Shown here: positions 7,101 to 13,635 of the stretch, piece after piece
How positions within the stretch are numbered: the stretch's first letter is position 1
How the letters are laid out: every line of letters begins with the position of its first letter
Assembly: GCA_036506495.1 (NCBI GenBank)
Contig: DASXRQ010000217.1
Span: 1-13,869, forward strand
Direction of reading: 5' to 3'
Source of the DNA: DASXRC01 sp036506495
Lineage (GTDB): Bacteria; Actinomycetota; Actinomycetes; Mycobacteriales; Micromonosporaceae
Length of the DNA stretch: 13,869 nucleotides
The notes under the pieces: model-generated
The model's database searches: none
What the model was told of the DNA's origin: nothing
Seen by the model: the letters and a program-made list of their open reading frames with translations, nothing else
Position numbers and translations under genes: made by a program

Positions 7101-7416
7101 CGAGCTGGCGGAGCATCCGCAGCTGGGCGCGTACCAGGCCGCGATCGAGGCCGGCGCGTTCGCGGATCTCGGAGCCGAGTCGGGCGGCGCGGCCCTCGTC
7201 CAGCTCGGCCTGCCGACCGCCGAGGCGCGCGAGCAGGTCCAGGCCGCGCTCGGCGACGGCGACGACCCGGGCTGGGCCGCGGCGATGGTCCGCCGCACCG
7301 CGGACACGATGGCCGCGTCGACGTTCCAGGCGGTGGTCAACAACAAGTGCCGCGTGTGTCCCGTACGTACCTCGTGCCCGATCTCCGGGAAGGGGCGGCA
7401 GGTGATCGAACCGTGA
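4138..7416 (+). CDS. adnA: AdnA, helicase-nuclease subunit of the AdnAB double-strand-break resection complex
   Basis: A protein of 1092 residues, close to mycobacterial AdnA (about 1050). The order is a UvrD-like superfamily 1A motor and then a PD-(D/E)XK nuclease. Motor: Q-motif PDDTQRDV (38-45), Walker A GGPGTGKTT (57-65, K63), Ia LTFGRRSA (87-94), II VDELSDTD (277-284), III ADPDSSTYAFRG (305-316), IV RSYRAG, V MTAHAAKGLEW (645-655), VI ERRLFYVAITRAR (711-723). The glutamines normal in motifs II and III are serine (S281, S309). Nuclease: H877 in GNLVHAA, D962 in GRVDR, D976 and K978 in VIDLKTGK, Q995/Y999 in QLGAY. C851 with CRVCPVRTSC (C1071, C1074, C1080) matches the AddB-type 4Fe-4S set. 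Start is uncertain: ATG 4138 or 4141, GTG 4117 or 4147, with no clear ribosome site. It overlaps adnB by 4 bp. Confidence 0.92.
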   Translation: MMPVTTAVVGGQPGGSGRAGWAGYRLVRPRASLDVPVPDDTQRDVIAHVDGPLLVLGGPGTGKTTTLVEAVAARVADGVDPEQILVLTFGRRSAATLRERIEARIAVEAGRVVHEPLVRTFHAYAFGLLRRAAALRGEPSPRLLTGPEQDLIIRELLRTTGEDEAEPDRVAWPGELRAAVRTRAFAEQLRDLLLRAAERGIGPAELAALGERLGRADWPAAARFMRQYAAVLALRDATSRGTIGYDNAELVRAAAGLLLDDPELLELERRRLARVYVDELSDTDPAQLDLLALVATGGRPLVAFADPDSSTYAFRGADPGGVLEFPDRFRAASGRAAPVVVLTRSYRAGAELLAVTGHIAARLRGPARHRSMRPLSGAAPGEVRVRTFRSVTSESASLAHALREAHLIDGVPWSRMAVLLRSTARQLAPLQRALHQAGVPTVVHAEDLPLHQQPAVAPLLLLLRCALQPDRLDEEAAIALLHSPLGGADPLAERRLRQGLRALALAAGDRRPSGVLLVEALRDPTELAALERRWAAPARAVATLLTTVREAAARPGATAEDVLWAVWRASGLAERWAAASTRGRRAATADRDLDAVVVLFDAAARFTDRLPGARIEVFLDHVLGQQLPADTLAPTADRGDAVRLMTAHAAKGLEWDVVAVAGVQEGVWPDLRLRGSLLGSERLVDVLAGRGPEHDGLASVASQTSALLDEERRLFYVAITRARRRVLVSAVASATTGGADGEEQPSRFLHELAAAPVGDDGADLPVASPPRALTLPALVAELRTVVSDPASPEPRLRAAAAELARLAVAGVPGADPSAWWGVAPLSDDRPLAEEGDPVRVTPSTMESALRCSLRWLLERHGGAAPATAAQGVGNLVHAAAMLAEDASADRAALLDYIAGRFDAIELAARWLAGPEAERAERMVDKLLRWLARNPRRLLAIEREFAVRLEDPLRPVDLTGRVDRLEVDEAGRLVVIDLKTGKSTSVTESELAEHPQLGAYQAAIEAGAFADLGAESGGAALVQLGLPTAEAREQVQAALGDGDDPGWAAAMVRRTADTMAASTFQAVVNNKCRVCPVRTSCPISGKGRQVIEP

Positions 7417-10400
7417 GCACGCAGCTGGAGTTGTTCCCGATCCGGTCGCGGCGGGTGGCGGCGGACGCCGGCCCGCGGTTCACGCCGGCCGAGCTCGCTC
7501 GCTTGCTGCGGCTGCACCCACCCACGGTGGAGCAGGCCGCGATCATTTCCGCGCCGGTGGAGCCCCTGCTCGTGGTGGCCGGTGCCGGGTCAGGCAAGAC
7601 CGAGACGATGGCGGCCCGCGTGGTGTGGCTGGTCGCGAACGGCTACGTCCGGCCGGAGCAGATCCTCGGGCTCACATTCACCCGCAAGGCCGCGGGCGAG
7701 CTCGCCCATCGCGTCCGGACCCGCCTCGGCCAGCTCGTCCGTCGGCTTGGCCACGACACCGCGGACCCGCGCGGCGACCTGCTCGGCGGGGAGCCGACCG
7801 TGGCCACCTATCACTCGTACGCGGCCCGGATCGTCTCCGAGCACGGCCTGCGGGCCGGCTTCGAGCCGTCGACCCGGCTGCTCACCGAGGCGTCCCGGTG
7901 GCAGCTCGCCGACATGGTCGTGTGCACGTACGACGGCGATATGTCCGATGTGGACCGGGCGCCCAGCACGGTCACCGACGCGGTGCTGGCGCTGTCTGCC
8001 GAGCTGGCCGAGCACCTCGTGAGCGCCGACGCACTGGCCGCCTGGACCGGCCGGTTCTTCGCCGACGTCCGGGCCCGGCCCGGCCGGATGTACGCGGGTG
8101 TGCGCGAGGCGCTGGACCGTCAGCAGATCCGGTTGCGCCTGCTGCCGATGGTCCGGGCGTACGAGCGGCGCAAGCGCGACCTGGAGGCCATGGACTTCGG
8201 CGACCAGCTCGCCCGCGCGGCGGCGGTGGCACGCGACCACCCCGCGGTCGGCGTGATCGAGCGGTACCGGTTTCGGGTCGTGCTGCTCGACGAGTACCAG
8301 GACACCAGCCATGCCCAGGTCGTGCTGCTCCGGTCGCTGTTCGGTGGCGGACACCCGGTGACCGCGGTCGGTGATCCTTGCCAGTCCATCTACGGCTGGC
8401 GCGGCGCGAGCACCGGCACCCTGGACCGGTTTCCGGGTGAGTTCGTGCGCGCTGACGGCGGCGACGCGACCGTCCTGACGCTGACCACGAGCTGGCGCAA
8501 CCGGCCCGAGATCCTCCGGGTGGCCAACGCGCTGTCGACGCCGCTGCGACTGGCCGGGGCGCGGGTGGCGACGCTCGCCGCTGCGCGCCGGGTGGCCGCG
8601 CCGGTGGGCGGGGTCACCGCCCGTGGCGGGCGGGCCGCGACTGTCCACTGTGCACTCCTGGAGACCTACGAGGACGAGGCCGCGTGGATCGCCGACGGGA
8701 TCGTCGCGGCGTGGCACGCCACGGCTAGTGCCCGGGACGTGCCGATCGAGGCGATCCCGGTGGAGGCTCGGCCGACGACGGCGGTGCTCGTCCGCGTCCG
8801 CAGCCAGATCCCGGCGATCGAGTCCGCGCTGCGTGCCCGCGGGCTGCCGGTGGAGGTTGTCGGGCTCGGTGGCCTGCTGGACACGCCGGAGGTCCGCGAC
8901 GTCGTGTGCACCCTGCGGGTGCTCGCCGACCCGACGGACGGGGCCGCCCTGCTGCGCTTGCTAACCGGCGCGCGCTGGCGGGTCGGCCCCCGTGACCTGG
9001 TCGCTTTGCATCGCCGGGCGCGGGCGATCGCGGTGGAACGCCGGCCGGGCCGCCGCCACCCCCACGCCGAGCCGGAGATCGTCAACGACCGGCTCGACGA
9101 GGCCACGCTCGTGGAGGCGCTCGCCGACCTGGGCGACCCCGAGCGGTACTCGACCGCCGGGTACGCCCGGTTGCACGCGTACGGGCGGGAGCTCGCCGGC
9201 CTGCGTCGCCGGCTCGACCAGCCGCTGCCCGACCTGATCGCGGACGTCGAGCGGACGATGGGCCTCGACGTGGAGGTCGAGGTCCGCGCCGGTGACGCCG
9301 GGCTGGCCCGCGGCCACCTCGACGCGCTCGGTGACGTCGCGGCCCGGTTCGCGACCGACGCCGACGGCGCGACCCTGACCTCGTTCCTGGCGTACCTCGC
9401 CGCCGCGGAGGACGAGGAGCGAGGACTCGAGCCAGGCGAGGTCGAGGTGGTCGAGGGCGCCGTGCAGATCTTGACGGCGCACGCCGCCAAGGGACTCGAG
9501 TGGGACGTCGTGTCCGCCGCCGGGCTCACGGTCGGGGTCTGGCCCGGCGTGGTGCGTGGCTCCGACCACTATCTCAAGGGCATCGGGGTGCTGCCGTTCC
9601 CGCTGCGCGGGGACCGCGCCGGGCTGCCCCGGTTCGCGATCGATACAGCGTCGGACCAACGCGAGCTGGCCAGCGCCCGGGCGGACTTCGACGAGGCCTG
9701 GAAGGCACACGACGAGCGCGAGGAGCGACGATTGGCGTACGTGGCGGTGACCCGCCCTCGTCGGTTGCTGCTTTGCTCCGGGCACTGGTGGGGCGAGGGG
9801 GTACGCCGGCCGCGCGGGCCGTCGGCGTTCCTCACCGAGGTCGCCGAGCTGTGCCGGGACGGCCACGGCGTGATCGACGCCTGGGCACCCACCCCGCCGG
9901 ACGGTGCGGAGAATCCGACGGCCGCCACCGCGCTCCGAGCCGAGTGGCCGGCCGACCCGCTCGGCGATCGGCGGCCGGTGCTGGCGGCGGCCGCCGACCT
10001 GGTGCGCACGTTCATGTCGGATCCGCCCACTGTGGACGACGGTGCGGGTGTCGCCGGCGACGAGGCCGAGCGCTGGCGGTATGAGGCGGACCTGCTGCTC
10101 GCCGAGCGGGCGCGGCTGGCGCACCGGGACGGGCCGATGCCGGTGGCGCTGCCTGGGCATCTGTCGGTCTCACAGCTCGTCGCGCTGCGCCGCGACCCGC
10201 AGGCGCTCGCCCGGTCGCTGCGCAGGCCCATGCCGGCCCGGCCCGACCCGTACGCCCGACGGGGCACCGCGTTCCACCTGTGGCTCGAGCAGCGGTTCGG
10301 GGCCGATCGGCTCCTCGACGTCGACGAGCTGCCGGGCGCGGCCGACGAGGACGCCGCCCCCGACGACGCGCTGGCCGAACTGCAGCAGCGGTTCCTCGCG

Positions 10401-10748
10401 AGTGTCTGGGCCAGCCGCACGCCGGTGCAGGTCGAGGTGCCGTTCGCGACGGCCGTCGCCGGCGTCGTCGTGCGGGGGCGGATGGACGCGGTCTTCGAGG
10501 AGGCCGATGGCACGTTCGACGTCGTGGACTGGAAGACCGGACGGCAGCCGACCGGTGCCGATGCGTCGGCGGCAGCGGTGCAGCTGGCGGCGTACCGGCT
10601 GGCCTGGGCGGCGCTCGCGGGTGTCCCGGTCGACCGGGTCCGCGCGGCGTTCCACTACGTCGGCGAGAATGTCACCGTGCGGCCGGCCGACCTGCTCGAC
10701 GCCGGCGGGCTGACCGCCTTGGTGGCGCGGGTACCCACCGCGGATTGA
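7413..10748 (+). CDS. adnB: AdnB, lead motor and nuclease subunit of AdnAB
   Basis: A protein of 1111 residues, partner of AdnA. Motifs: Walker A AGAGSGKTE (56-64, K62), Ia LTFTRKAA (87-94), II LLDEYQDTSHAQ (291-302), III GDPCQSIYGWRG (320-331), IV TSWRNRPEI (359-367), V LTAHAAKGLEWD (687-698), VI ERRLAYVAVTRPRR (771-784), all canonical. The C-terminal nuclease has H955 (RGTAFHLW), D1025 (RGRMDAVF), D1039 and K1041 (VVDWKTG), and Q1057/Y1061 (QLAAY). Unlike AdnA it has no C-terminal cysteine cluster. The GTG start overlaps the adnA stop as GTGA, with GGCAGG about 10 bases upstream, and matches the usual N-terminal length; a longer frame from 7347 would overlap adnA by 70 bp. In mycobacteria AdnB is the motor needed for translocation, and AdnAB acts in end resection in place of RecBCD/AddAB. 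Confidence 0.94.
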   Translation: MSTQLELFPIRSRRVAADAGPRFTPAELARLLRLHPPTVEQAAIISAPVEPLLVVAGAGSGKTETMAARVVWLVANGYVRPEQILGLTFTRKAAGELAHRVRTRLGQLVRRLGHDTADPRGDLLGGEPTVATYHSYAARIVSEHGLRAGFEPSTRLLTEASRWQLADMVVCTYDGDMSDVDRAPSTVTDAVLALSAELAEHLVSADALAAWTGRFFADVRARPGRMYAGVREALDRQQIRLRLLPMVRAYERRKRDLEAMDFGDQLARAAAVARDHPAVGVIERYRFRVVLLDEYQDTSHAQVVLLRSLFGGGHPVTAVGDPCQSIYGWRGASTGTLDRFPGEFVRADGGDATVLTLTTSWRNRPEILRVANALSTPLRLAGARVATLAAARRVAAPVGGVTARGGRAATVHCALLETYEDEAAWIADGIVAAWHATASARDVPIEAIPVEARPTTAVLVRVRSQIPAIESALRARGLPVEVVGLGGLLDTPEVRDVVCTLRVLADPTDGAALLRLLTGARWRVGPRDLVALHRRARAIAVERRPGRRHPHAEPEIVNDRLDEATLVEALADLGDPERYSTAGYARLHAYGRELAGLRRRLDQPLPDLIADVERTMGLDVEVEVRAGDAGLARGHLDALGDVAARFATDADGATLTSFLAYLAAAEDEERGLEPGEVEVVEGAVQILTAHAAKGLEWDVVSAAGLTVGVWPGVVRGSDHYLKGIGVLPFPLRGDRAGLPRFAIDTASDQRELASARADFDEAWKAHDEREERRLAYVAVTRPRRLLLCSGHWWGEGVRRPRGPSAFLTEVAELCRDGHGVIDAWAPTPPDGAENPTAATALRAEWPADPLGDRRPVLAAAADLVRTFMSDPPTVDDGAGVAGDEAERWRYEADLLLAERARLAHRDGPMPVALPGHLSVSQLVALRRDPQALARSLRRPMPARPDPYARRGTAFHLWLEQRFGADRLLDVDELPGAADEDAAPDDALAELQQRFLASVWASRTPVQVEVPFATAVAGVVVRGRMDAVFEEADGTFDVVDWKTGRQPTGADASAAAVQLAAYRLAWAALAGVPVDRVRAAFHYVGENVTVRPADLLDAGGLTALVARVPTAD

Positions 10749-10800
10749 CACCACGGTCGGTCCGATCGCCGACTGCCCGGCGCAGACAGGAGCGGGATCC

Positions 10801-10817
10801 TTACTGGCGGTCGGTAA
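10801..10817. promoter_or_regulatory. Candidate TetR-type operator
   Basis: TTACTGGCGGTCGGTAA is an interrupted dyad: TTAC and GTAA ends match perfectly and the inner bases match in part. The half-site CGGTCGGTAA resembles operators bound by many TetR-family repressors. It lies 28 bp upstream of the 57-residue membrane-protein gene. No TetR gene is in the window, so the regulator would act from elsewhere. I see no good TANNNT -10 box here. Confidence 0.35.
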
Positions 10818-10844
10818 GCGACCACCTGAACGGGGGAGATCACC

Positions 10845-11018
10845 ATGGATGTCGACGTCGGTGCCCGCGAGTTTCTCAGAGTCGTCGGGCTTGCGGCAAT
10901 TGGCCTGTTGCTCGCCGGGTTGGCGGCATTCACGCCGTGGTACGGCCCGGCCGCGAGTGGCGCCGGCACGCAGGTGGTCGAGCTGCGTACGCCCGGGCTG
11001 CCCGACGACGCCGATTGA
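10845..11018 (+). CDS. Small single-pass membrane protein of unknown function
   Basis: A protein of 57 residues that I do not recognise as a named family. A strong GGGGGAG Shine-Dalgarno sequence lies six bases before the ATG. Residues 1-13 are a short charged cytoplasmic start (MDVDVGAREFLRV). Residues about 14-33 are a hydrophobic helix rich in Leu, Ala and Gly, ending in FTPWYGP. The last 20 residues are polar, with TPGLPDDAD at the end. No signal-peptidase or lipobox motif is evident, so it probably stays in the membrane. It is separated from adnB by 96 bp, with its own ribosome site and a possible operator, and from the next gene by 45 bp, so the two membrane-protein genes may be co-transcribed. 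Length, ribosome site and third-position GC support it as a real gene. Confidence 0.65.
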   Translation: MDVDVGAREFLRVVGLAAIGLLLAGLAAFTPWYGPAASGAGTQVVELRTPGLPDDAD

Positions 11019-11063
11019 TCGACGAGGACGACCGGCCCGCCGGTGGTGTTGACTGGTACCGCT

Positions 11064-11942
11064 ATGGGCGCGACGCCTCAACCACCACCGTCGCCGCGAG
11101 CCGTCTCGGGGCAGGGCTGGGGCGCGGGCACGGTCACGCGGCTGAGCACTCCAGTCGCGCCGCCGTCCGTTCCGCTGGGAGCAGGTGGCGAGGGTCCGAA
11201 ACCGCTCGTGAGCCGTCGGCGTCTGTGGTGGTTCGGCGGCGCGGCCGCCCTCCTCGTCGTCATCGGTCTGGTGCTCGTGCTGGTGACCACCCTGATGGCC
11301 GATCGCCGACCGTTCTGGGACCGGCCGTCCGCGGCCACTGACGCGCGGCCGCCGCTCGCCAGGCTCTGCCCGCCGCCGACCGCGGTCCCGTCCGCCGAGC
11401 CCGCCGCACCCGCGCGGGACCCGGCCGGGCCGCGCACGGTCGACAAGGAAGCCGGAATCTCCTATCGGGCGTACGGCGCGCCGTGGGAGCCCTGGCGCAT
11501 GGAGTGGCGGGCGGGCACGCTCGGGGTGCCGTACCGGATCGGCCAGCACATCGTCACCGAGGTGTACGCCGGCGGCACGTACCACGCGTCGATCCTGTCC
11601 GCGGCCGTGCCGGCGGCCGACAACGATGCGCTGGCCGTGAACCTGGAGTGCGTCGGGCGGCAGGTCGCCGCGGATGTGCGCGCCTCGTACTACCCGCAGC
11701 CGAATCGGATGGACCTCATCCGGGACGAGCGCGCCGTCCTCGGTGGACTTCCGGCGTGGGTGACGGAGTTCCGGCTGAACTTTTCCGAACCCGGTCTCAA
11801 GGCCACGGATGAACTGGCCGCGGTCGCCCTGCTCGACGTCGGCCGACCGCAGGCCGCGGTGCTGTACGTGTCCATCCCGGGCACGCACCGCCAGTTCGAC
11901 TGGGTCGTTGAGGACGTGCTCCGCTCCGTCCGCCCGGTCTGA
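11064..11942 (+). CDS. Membrane-anchored extracytoplasmic protein of unknown function
   Basis: A protein of 292 residues. Residues 1-50 are a Pro/Gly-rich cytoplasmic tail ending in the basic stop-transfer SRRR. Residues 54-78 are one transmembrane helix (WWFGGAAALLVVIGLVLVLV). Residues 80-125 are a Pro/Ala-rich linker. Residues about 126-292 form a compact domain with alternating strands, ending in FDWVVEDVLRSVRPV. Two cysteines outside the membrane (C102, C196) could form a disulfide. The plan resembles many actinobacterial sensor-less surface proteins, but I cannot name a family. The ATG start has no clear ribosome site; GTG 11043, 7 codons upstream, is an alternative. It converges on the ABC permease gene across a large palindrome. 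No catalytic motif is apparent. Confidence 0.82.
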   Translation: MGATPQPPPSPRAVSGQGWGAGTVTRLSTPVAPPSVPLGAGGEGPKPLVSRRRLWWFGGAAALLVVIGLVLVLVTTLMADRRPFWDRPSAATDARPPLARLCPPPTAVPSAEPAAPARDPAGPRTVDKEAGISYRAYGAPWEPWRMEWRAGTLGVPYRIGQHIVTEVYAGGTYHASILSAAVPAADNDALAVNLECVGRQVAADVRASYYPQPNRMDLIRDERAVLGGLPAWVTEFRLNFSEPGLKATDELAAVALLDVGRPQAAVLYVSIPGTHRQFDWVVEDVLRSVRPV

Positions 11943-11960
11943 GACGCCGGCTTGAGCAGC

Positions 11961-12023
11961 GCAAGGGTTGCAGGGTTTGGGGTGACCGCCCGCGGCGGAC
12001 ACCCCAAACCCGGCAAGATTGCC
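11961..12023. terminator. Long palindrome between convergent genes (copy B), probable two-way terminator
   Basis: GGGTTTGGGGTG (11973-11984) pairs perfectly with CACCCCAAACCC (12000-12011) around a 15-base loop. Outside this, GCAAGGGTTGC (11961-11971) and GCAAGATTGC (12013-12022) extend the stem with mismatches. The stem stands between the stop codon of the plus-strand membrane protein and the stop of the minus-strand permease, touching the latter. That position suits termination in both directions, though T-runs are absent as is common in this group. It shares its core with the palindrome at 4028-4094. Confidence 0.6.
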
Positions 12024-12869
12024 TCAGGCGGGGTCGAGCCCCCACCGTTGGCGGATCGCCCGGTCCACCGCGCCGAACGCGGCGTCCACGCCGAGGCCCA
12101 CCACCAGGATGACCACCATGACCGAGATCAGGCGGTCGGACTGGGAGAACTCCCGGGCGAAGTTGAGCTGGGCACCGAGCGAGGTTTTGGTGGCGATAAC
12201 GACGAGCAGCTCGCCGGCCATCAGGCTGCGCCACGCGAACGCCCAACCCTGCTTGAGGCCGGCGACGATCGCCGGCAGCGCCGCCGGGGCGATCACGTGG
12301 CGGTAGAGGGCGGGGCCACGGGCGCCGAGGTTTCGACCCGCCCGCAGCCACAGCGGCGGGATGTAGTCGACGCCGTGGATCACCCCGTTGGCGATGGAGG
12401 GGGCGGCCCCGAGCACCACCACGAAGAAGATCGCCTGCTCGCTCAGCTGGAACAGCAGGATCGCCAGCGGGAACCACGCGATCGATGGCATGGTCTGCAG
12501 GGATGTGATCATTGAACCGATCGCCGCGCGCAGCACCCTGATCCGGGCCACCGCGAGGCCGAGTGCGAGACCGACCGCGACCGCGGCCGCGAAGCCCACC
12601 AACGCGCGCCGCATCGTGGTGGCCAGGCCCTGCCAGAGGTCGGCCGTGAGCAGGTACGCCCACAGGTCGCGGCCGACCGTGACCGGGCCCGGCAGGACGT
12701 ACTCCGGCTTCCAGCCGGTCCACACCACGGCCTGCCAGACCGCGACGGCAATCGCCGCAGCGAGGAGCTTGGGCCAGGTCGCCGGCCACACCCGCGCCGC
12801 GCGGCGCGGCATCTTCGCGTTGGCCGCGACCTCCAACGCGTCCAGGCCGGAGATGGCGTCAGTGGCCAA
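12024..12869 (-). CDS. ABC importer permease, nitrate/sulfonate/taurine (SsuC/TauC) type
   Basis: A protein of 281 residues of the BPD-type transmembrane family. Predicted membrane helices are at about 33-50, 91-110, 124-141, 144-160, 215-227 and 248-266. The EAA loop that docks on the ATPase is at 176-195 (RAGRNLGARGPALYRHVIAP). QTMPSIAWFPLAILLF (125-140) is the typical SsuC-like segment. I take the TTG start because a full GGAGGT ribosome site sits eight bases upstream and the frame overlaps the end of the ATPase gene by 11 bp, suggesting coupled translation. An internal ATG at residue 20 is the alternative but has no such site. It is the third gene of the importer operon on this strand. 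The substrate cannot be told from the permease alone. Confidence 0.92.
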   Translation of the reverse strand: MATDAISGLDALEVAANAKMPRRAARVWPATWPKLLAAAIAVAVWQAVVWTGWKPEYVLPGPVTVGRDLWAYLLTADLWQGLATTMRRALVGFAAAVAVGLALGLAVARIRVLRAAIGSMITSLQTMPSIAWFPLAILLFQLSEQAIFFVVVLGAAPSIANGVIHGVDYIPPLWLRAGRNLGARGPALYRHVIAPAALPAIVAGLKQGWAFAWRSLMAGELLVVIATKTSLGAQLNFAREFSQSDRLISVMVVILVVGLGVDAAFGAVDRAIRQRWGLDPA

Positions 12870-13635
12870 GGCGGCCCACCTCCGCTCGCAATCGGTCGGT
12901 CACGTCGGCCGCGAGCGCGGACACCTCGGGTGAGTCGATGCGCCGCGGCCTCGCCACGTCGACCGGTGTCTCGTAGATGATCCGACCGGGCCGGCTGGAC
13001 AGCAGCACGATCCGGTCGGCGAGCCGGGCCGCCTCCCGGACGTTGTGGGTGACGAACACGACCGTCAGCCGTCGCTCCCGCCAGATGCGTTCGAGCTCGT
13101 CGTGCAGCAGGTCGCGGGTCATGGCGTCGAGGGCACCGAACGGTTCGTCCATGAGCAGCACCGGGGTGTCGAGGGCCAGTGTGCGAGCCAGCGCGACGCG
13201 TTGGCGCATGCCGCCGGAGAGCTCGTGCGGCCGCCGCCGGGCGAACTCGCCGAGGTGGACCGTATCGAGGAGCGCGGCCACCCGGTCCCGCCTTTCCCGA
13301 CGGGGTACGCCGCGGAGCTTGAGCGGAAGTTCGACGTTCGCGGCGACTGTCAGCCACGGGAACAGTGCCGGGTCCTGGAACATGAGCCCCGGCCGGGCAT
13401 CGCCGGCCACCCGCACGTCGCCGCCGGTCGGCTCGTCGAGGCCGGCGACCAGGTTGAGCAGCGTGCTCTTCCCGCAGCCGGACGCGCCCACCAGACACAC
13501 AAACGCGCCGGGCATCACATCGAGCGACACCCCGTCGAGGGCGAGCACGGCGGACCGACCGCGCCCGTACACCTTGGTGACGCCGGAGAGCGCGACCGCC
13601 GCGGTCGCGCTCCCCGGTAGCAGTGTGATGGTCAT
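12859..13635 (-). CDS. ABC importer ATPase, SsuB/TauB/NrtD type
   Basis: A protein of 258 residues, the nucleotide-binding subunit that drives the importer from the cytoplasmic side. All motifs are intact: Walker A GASGCGKST (50-58), Q-loop Q87 in MFQDPALFPWLTV, signature LSGGMRQR (139-146), Walker B VLLMDEP (159-165), D-loop GALD (167-170) and H-loop H197 in VTHN. The FPWLTV sequence and the SSRPGRI segment (213-219) are characteristic of the nitrate/sulfonate/taurine group. Its ATG overlaps the stop of the binding-protein gene as ATGA, and its own end overlaps the permease start, so the three genes form one tightly packed operon. Confidence 0.95.
   Translation of the reverse strand: MTITLLPGSATAAVALSGVTKVYGRGRSAVLALDGVSLDVMPGAFVCLVGASGCGKSTLLNLVAGLDEPTGGDVRVAGDARPGLMFQDPALFPWLTVAANVELPLKLRGVPRRERRDRVAALLDTVHLGEFARRRPHELSGGMRQRVALARTLALDTPVLLMDEPFGALDAMTRDLLHDELERIWRERRLTVVFVTHNVREAARLADRIVLLSSRPGRIIYETPVDVARPRRIDSPEVSALAADVTDRLRAEVGRLGH

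Noticed and set aside
5170..7116. 648-codon open frame on the minus strand opposite adnA
   Set aside because: It is an antisense shadow of adnA with no domain, no ribosome site and the composition expected from reversed GC-rich codons.
7347..7412. 22-codon N-terminal extension of adnB from an upstream GTG
   Set aside because: It would overlap the iron-sulfur cysteine region of adnA. The GTG at 7413 gives the standard 4-bp coupled overlap and a normal length.
10745..10750. Perfect TTGACA (-35 consensus) over the adnB stop codon
   Set aside because: No TANNNT lies 16-19 bp downstream, so I do not call a promoter; the match probably comes from the codons at the end of adnB.
10754..10775. Short inverted repeat CGGTCGG/CCGACTG after adnB as a terminator
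   Set aside because: The stem is only six of seven pairs with no T-run, too weak to separate from background in DNA this GC-rich.
10170..12002. 610-codon open frame on the minus strand across the adnB end, both membrane-protein genes and palindrome B
   Set aside because: It runs opposite to well-supported genes, its product is low-complexity Arg/Gly/Pro-rich with no motif, and such antisense frames are expected when third positions are almost all G or C.
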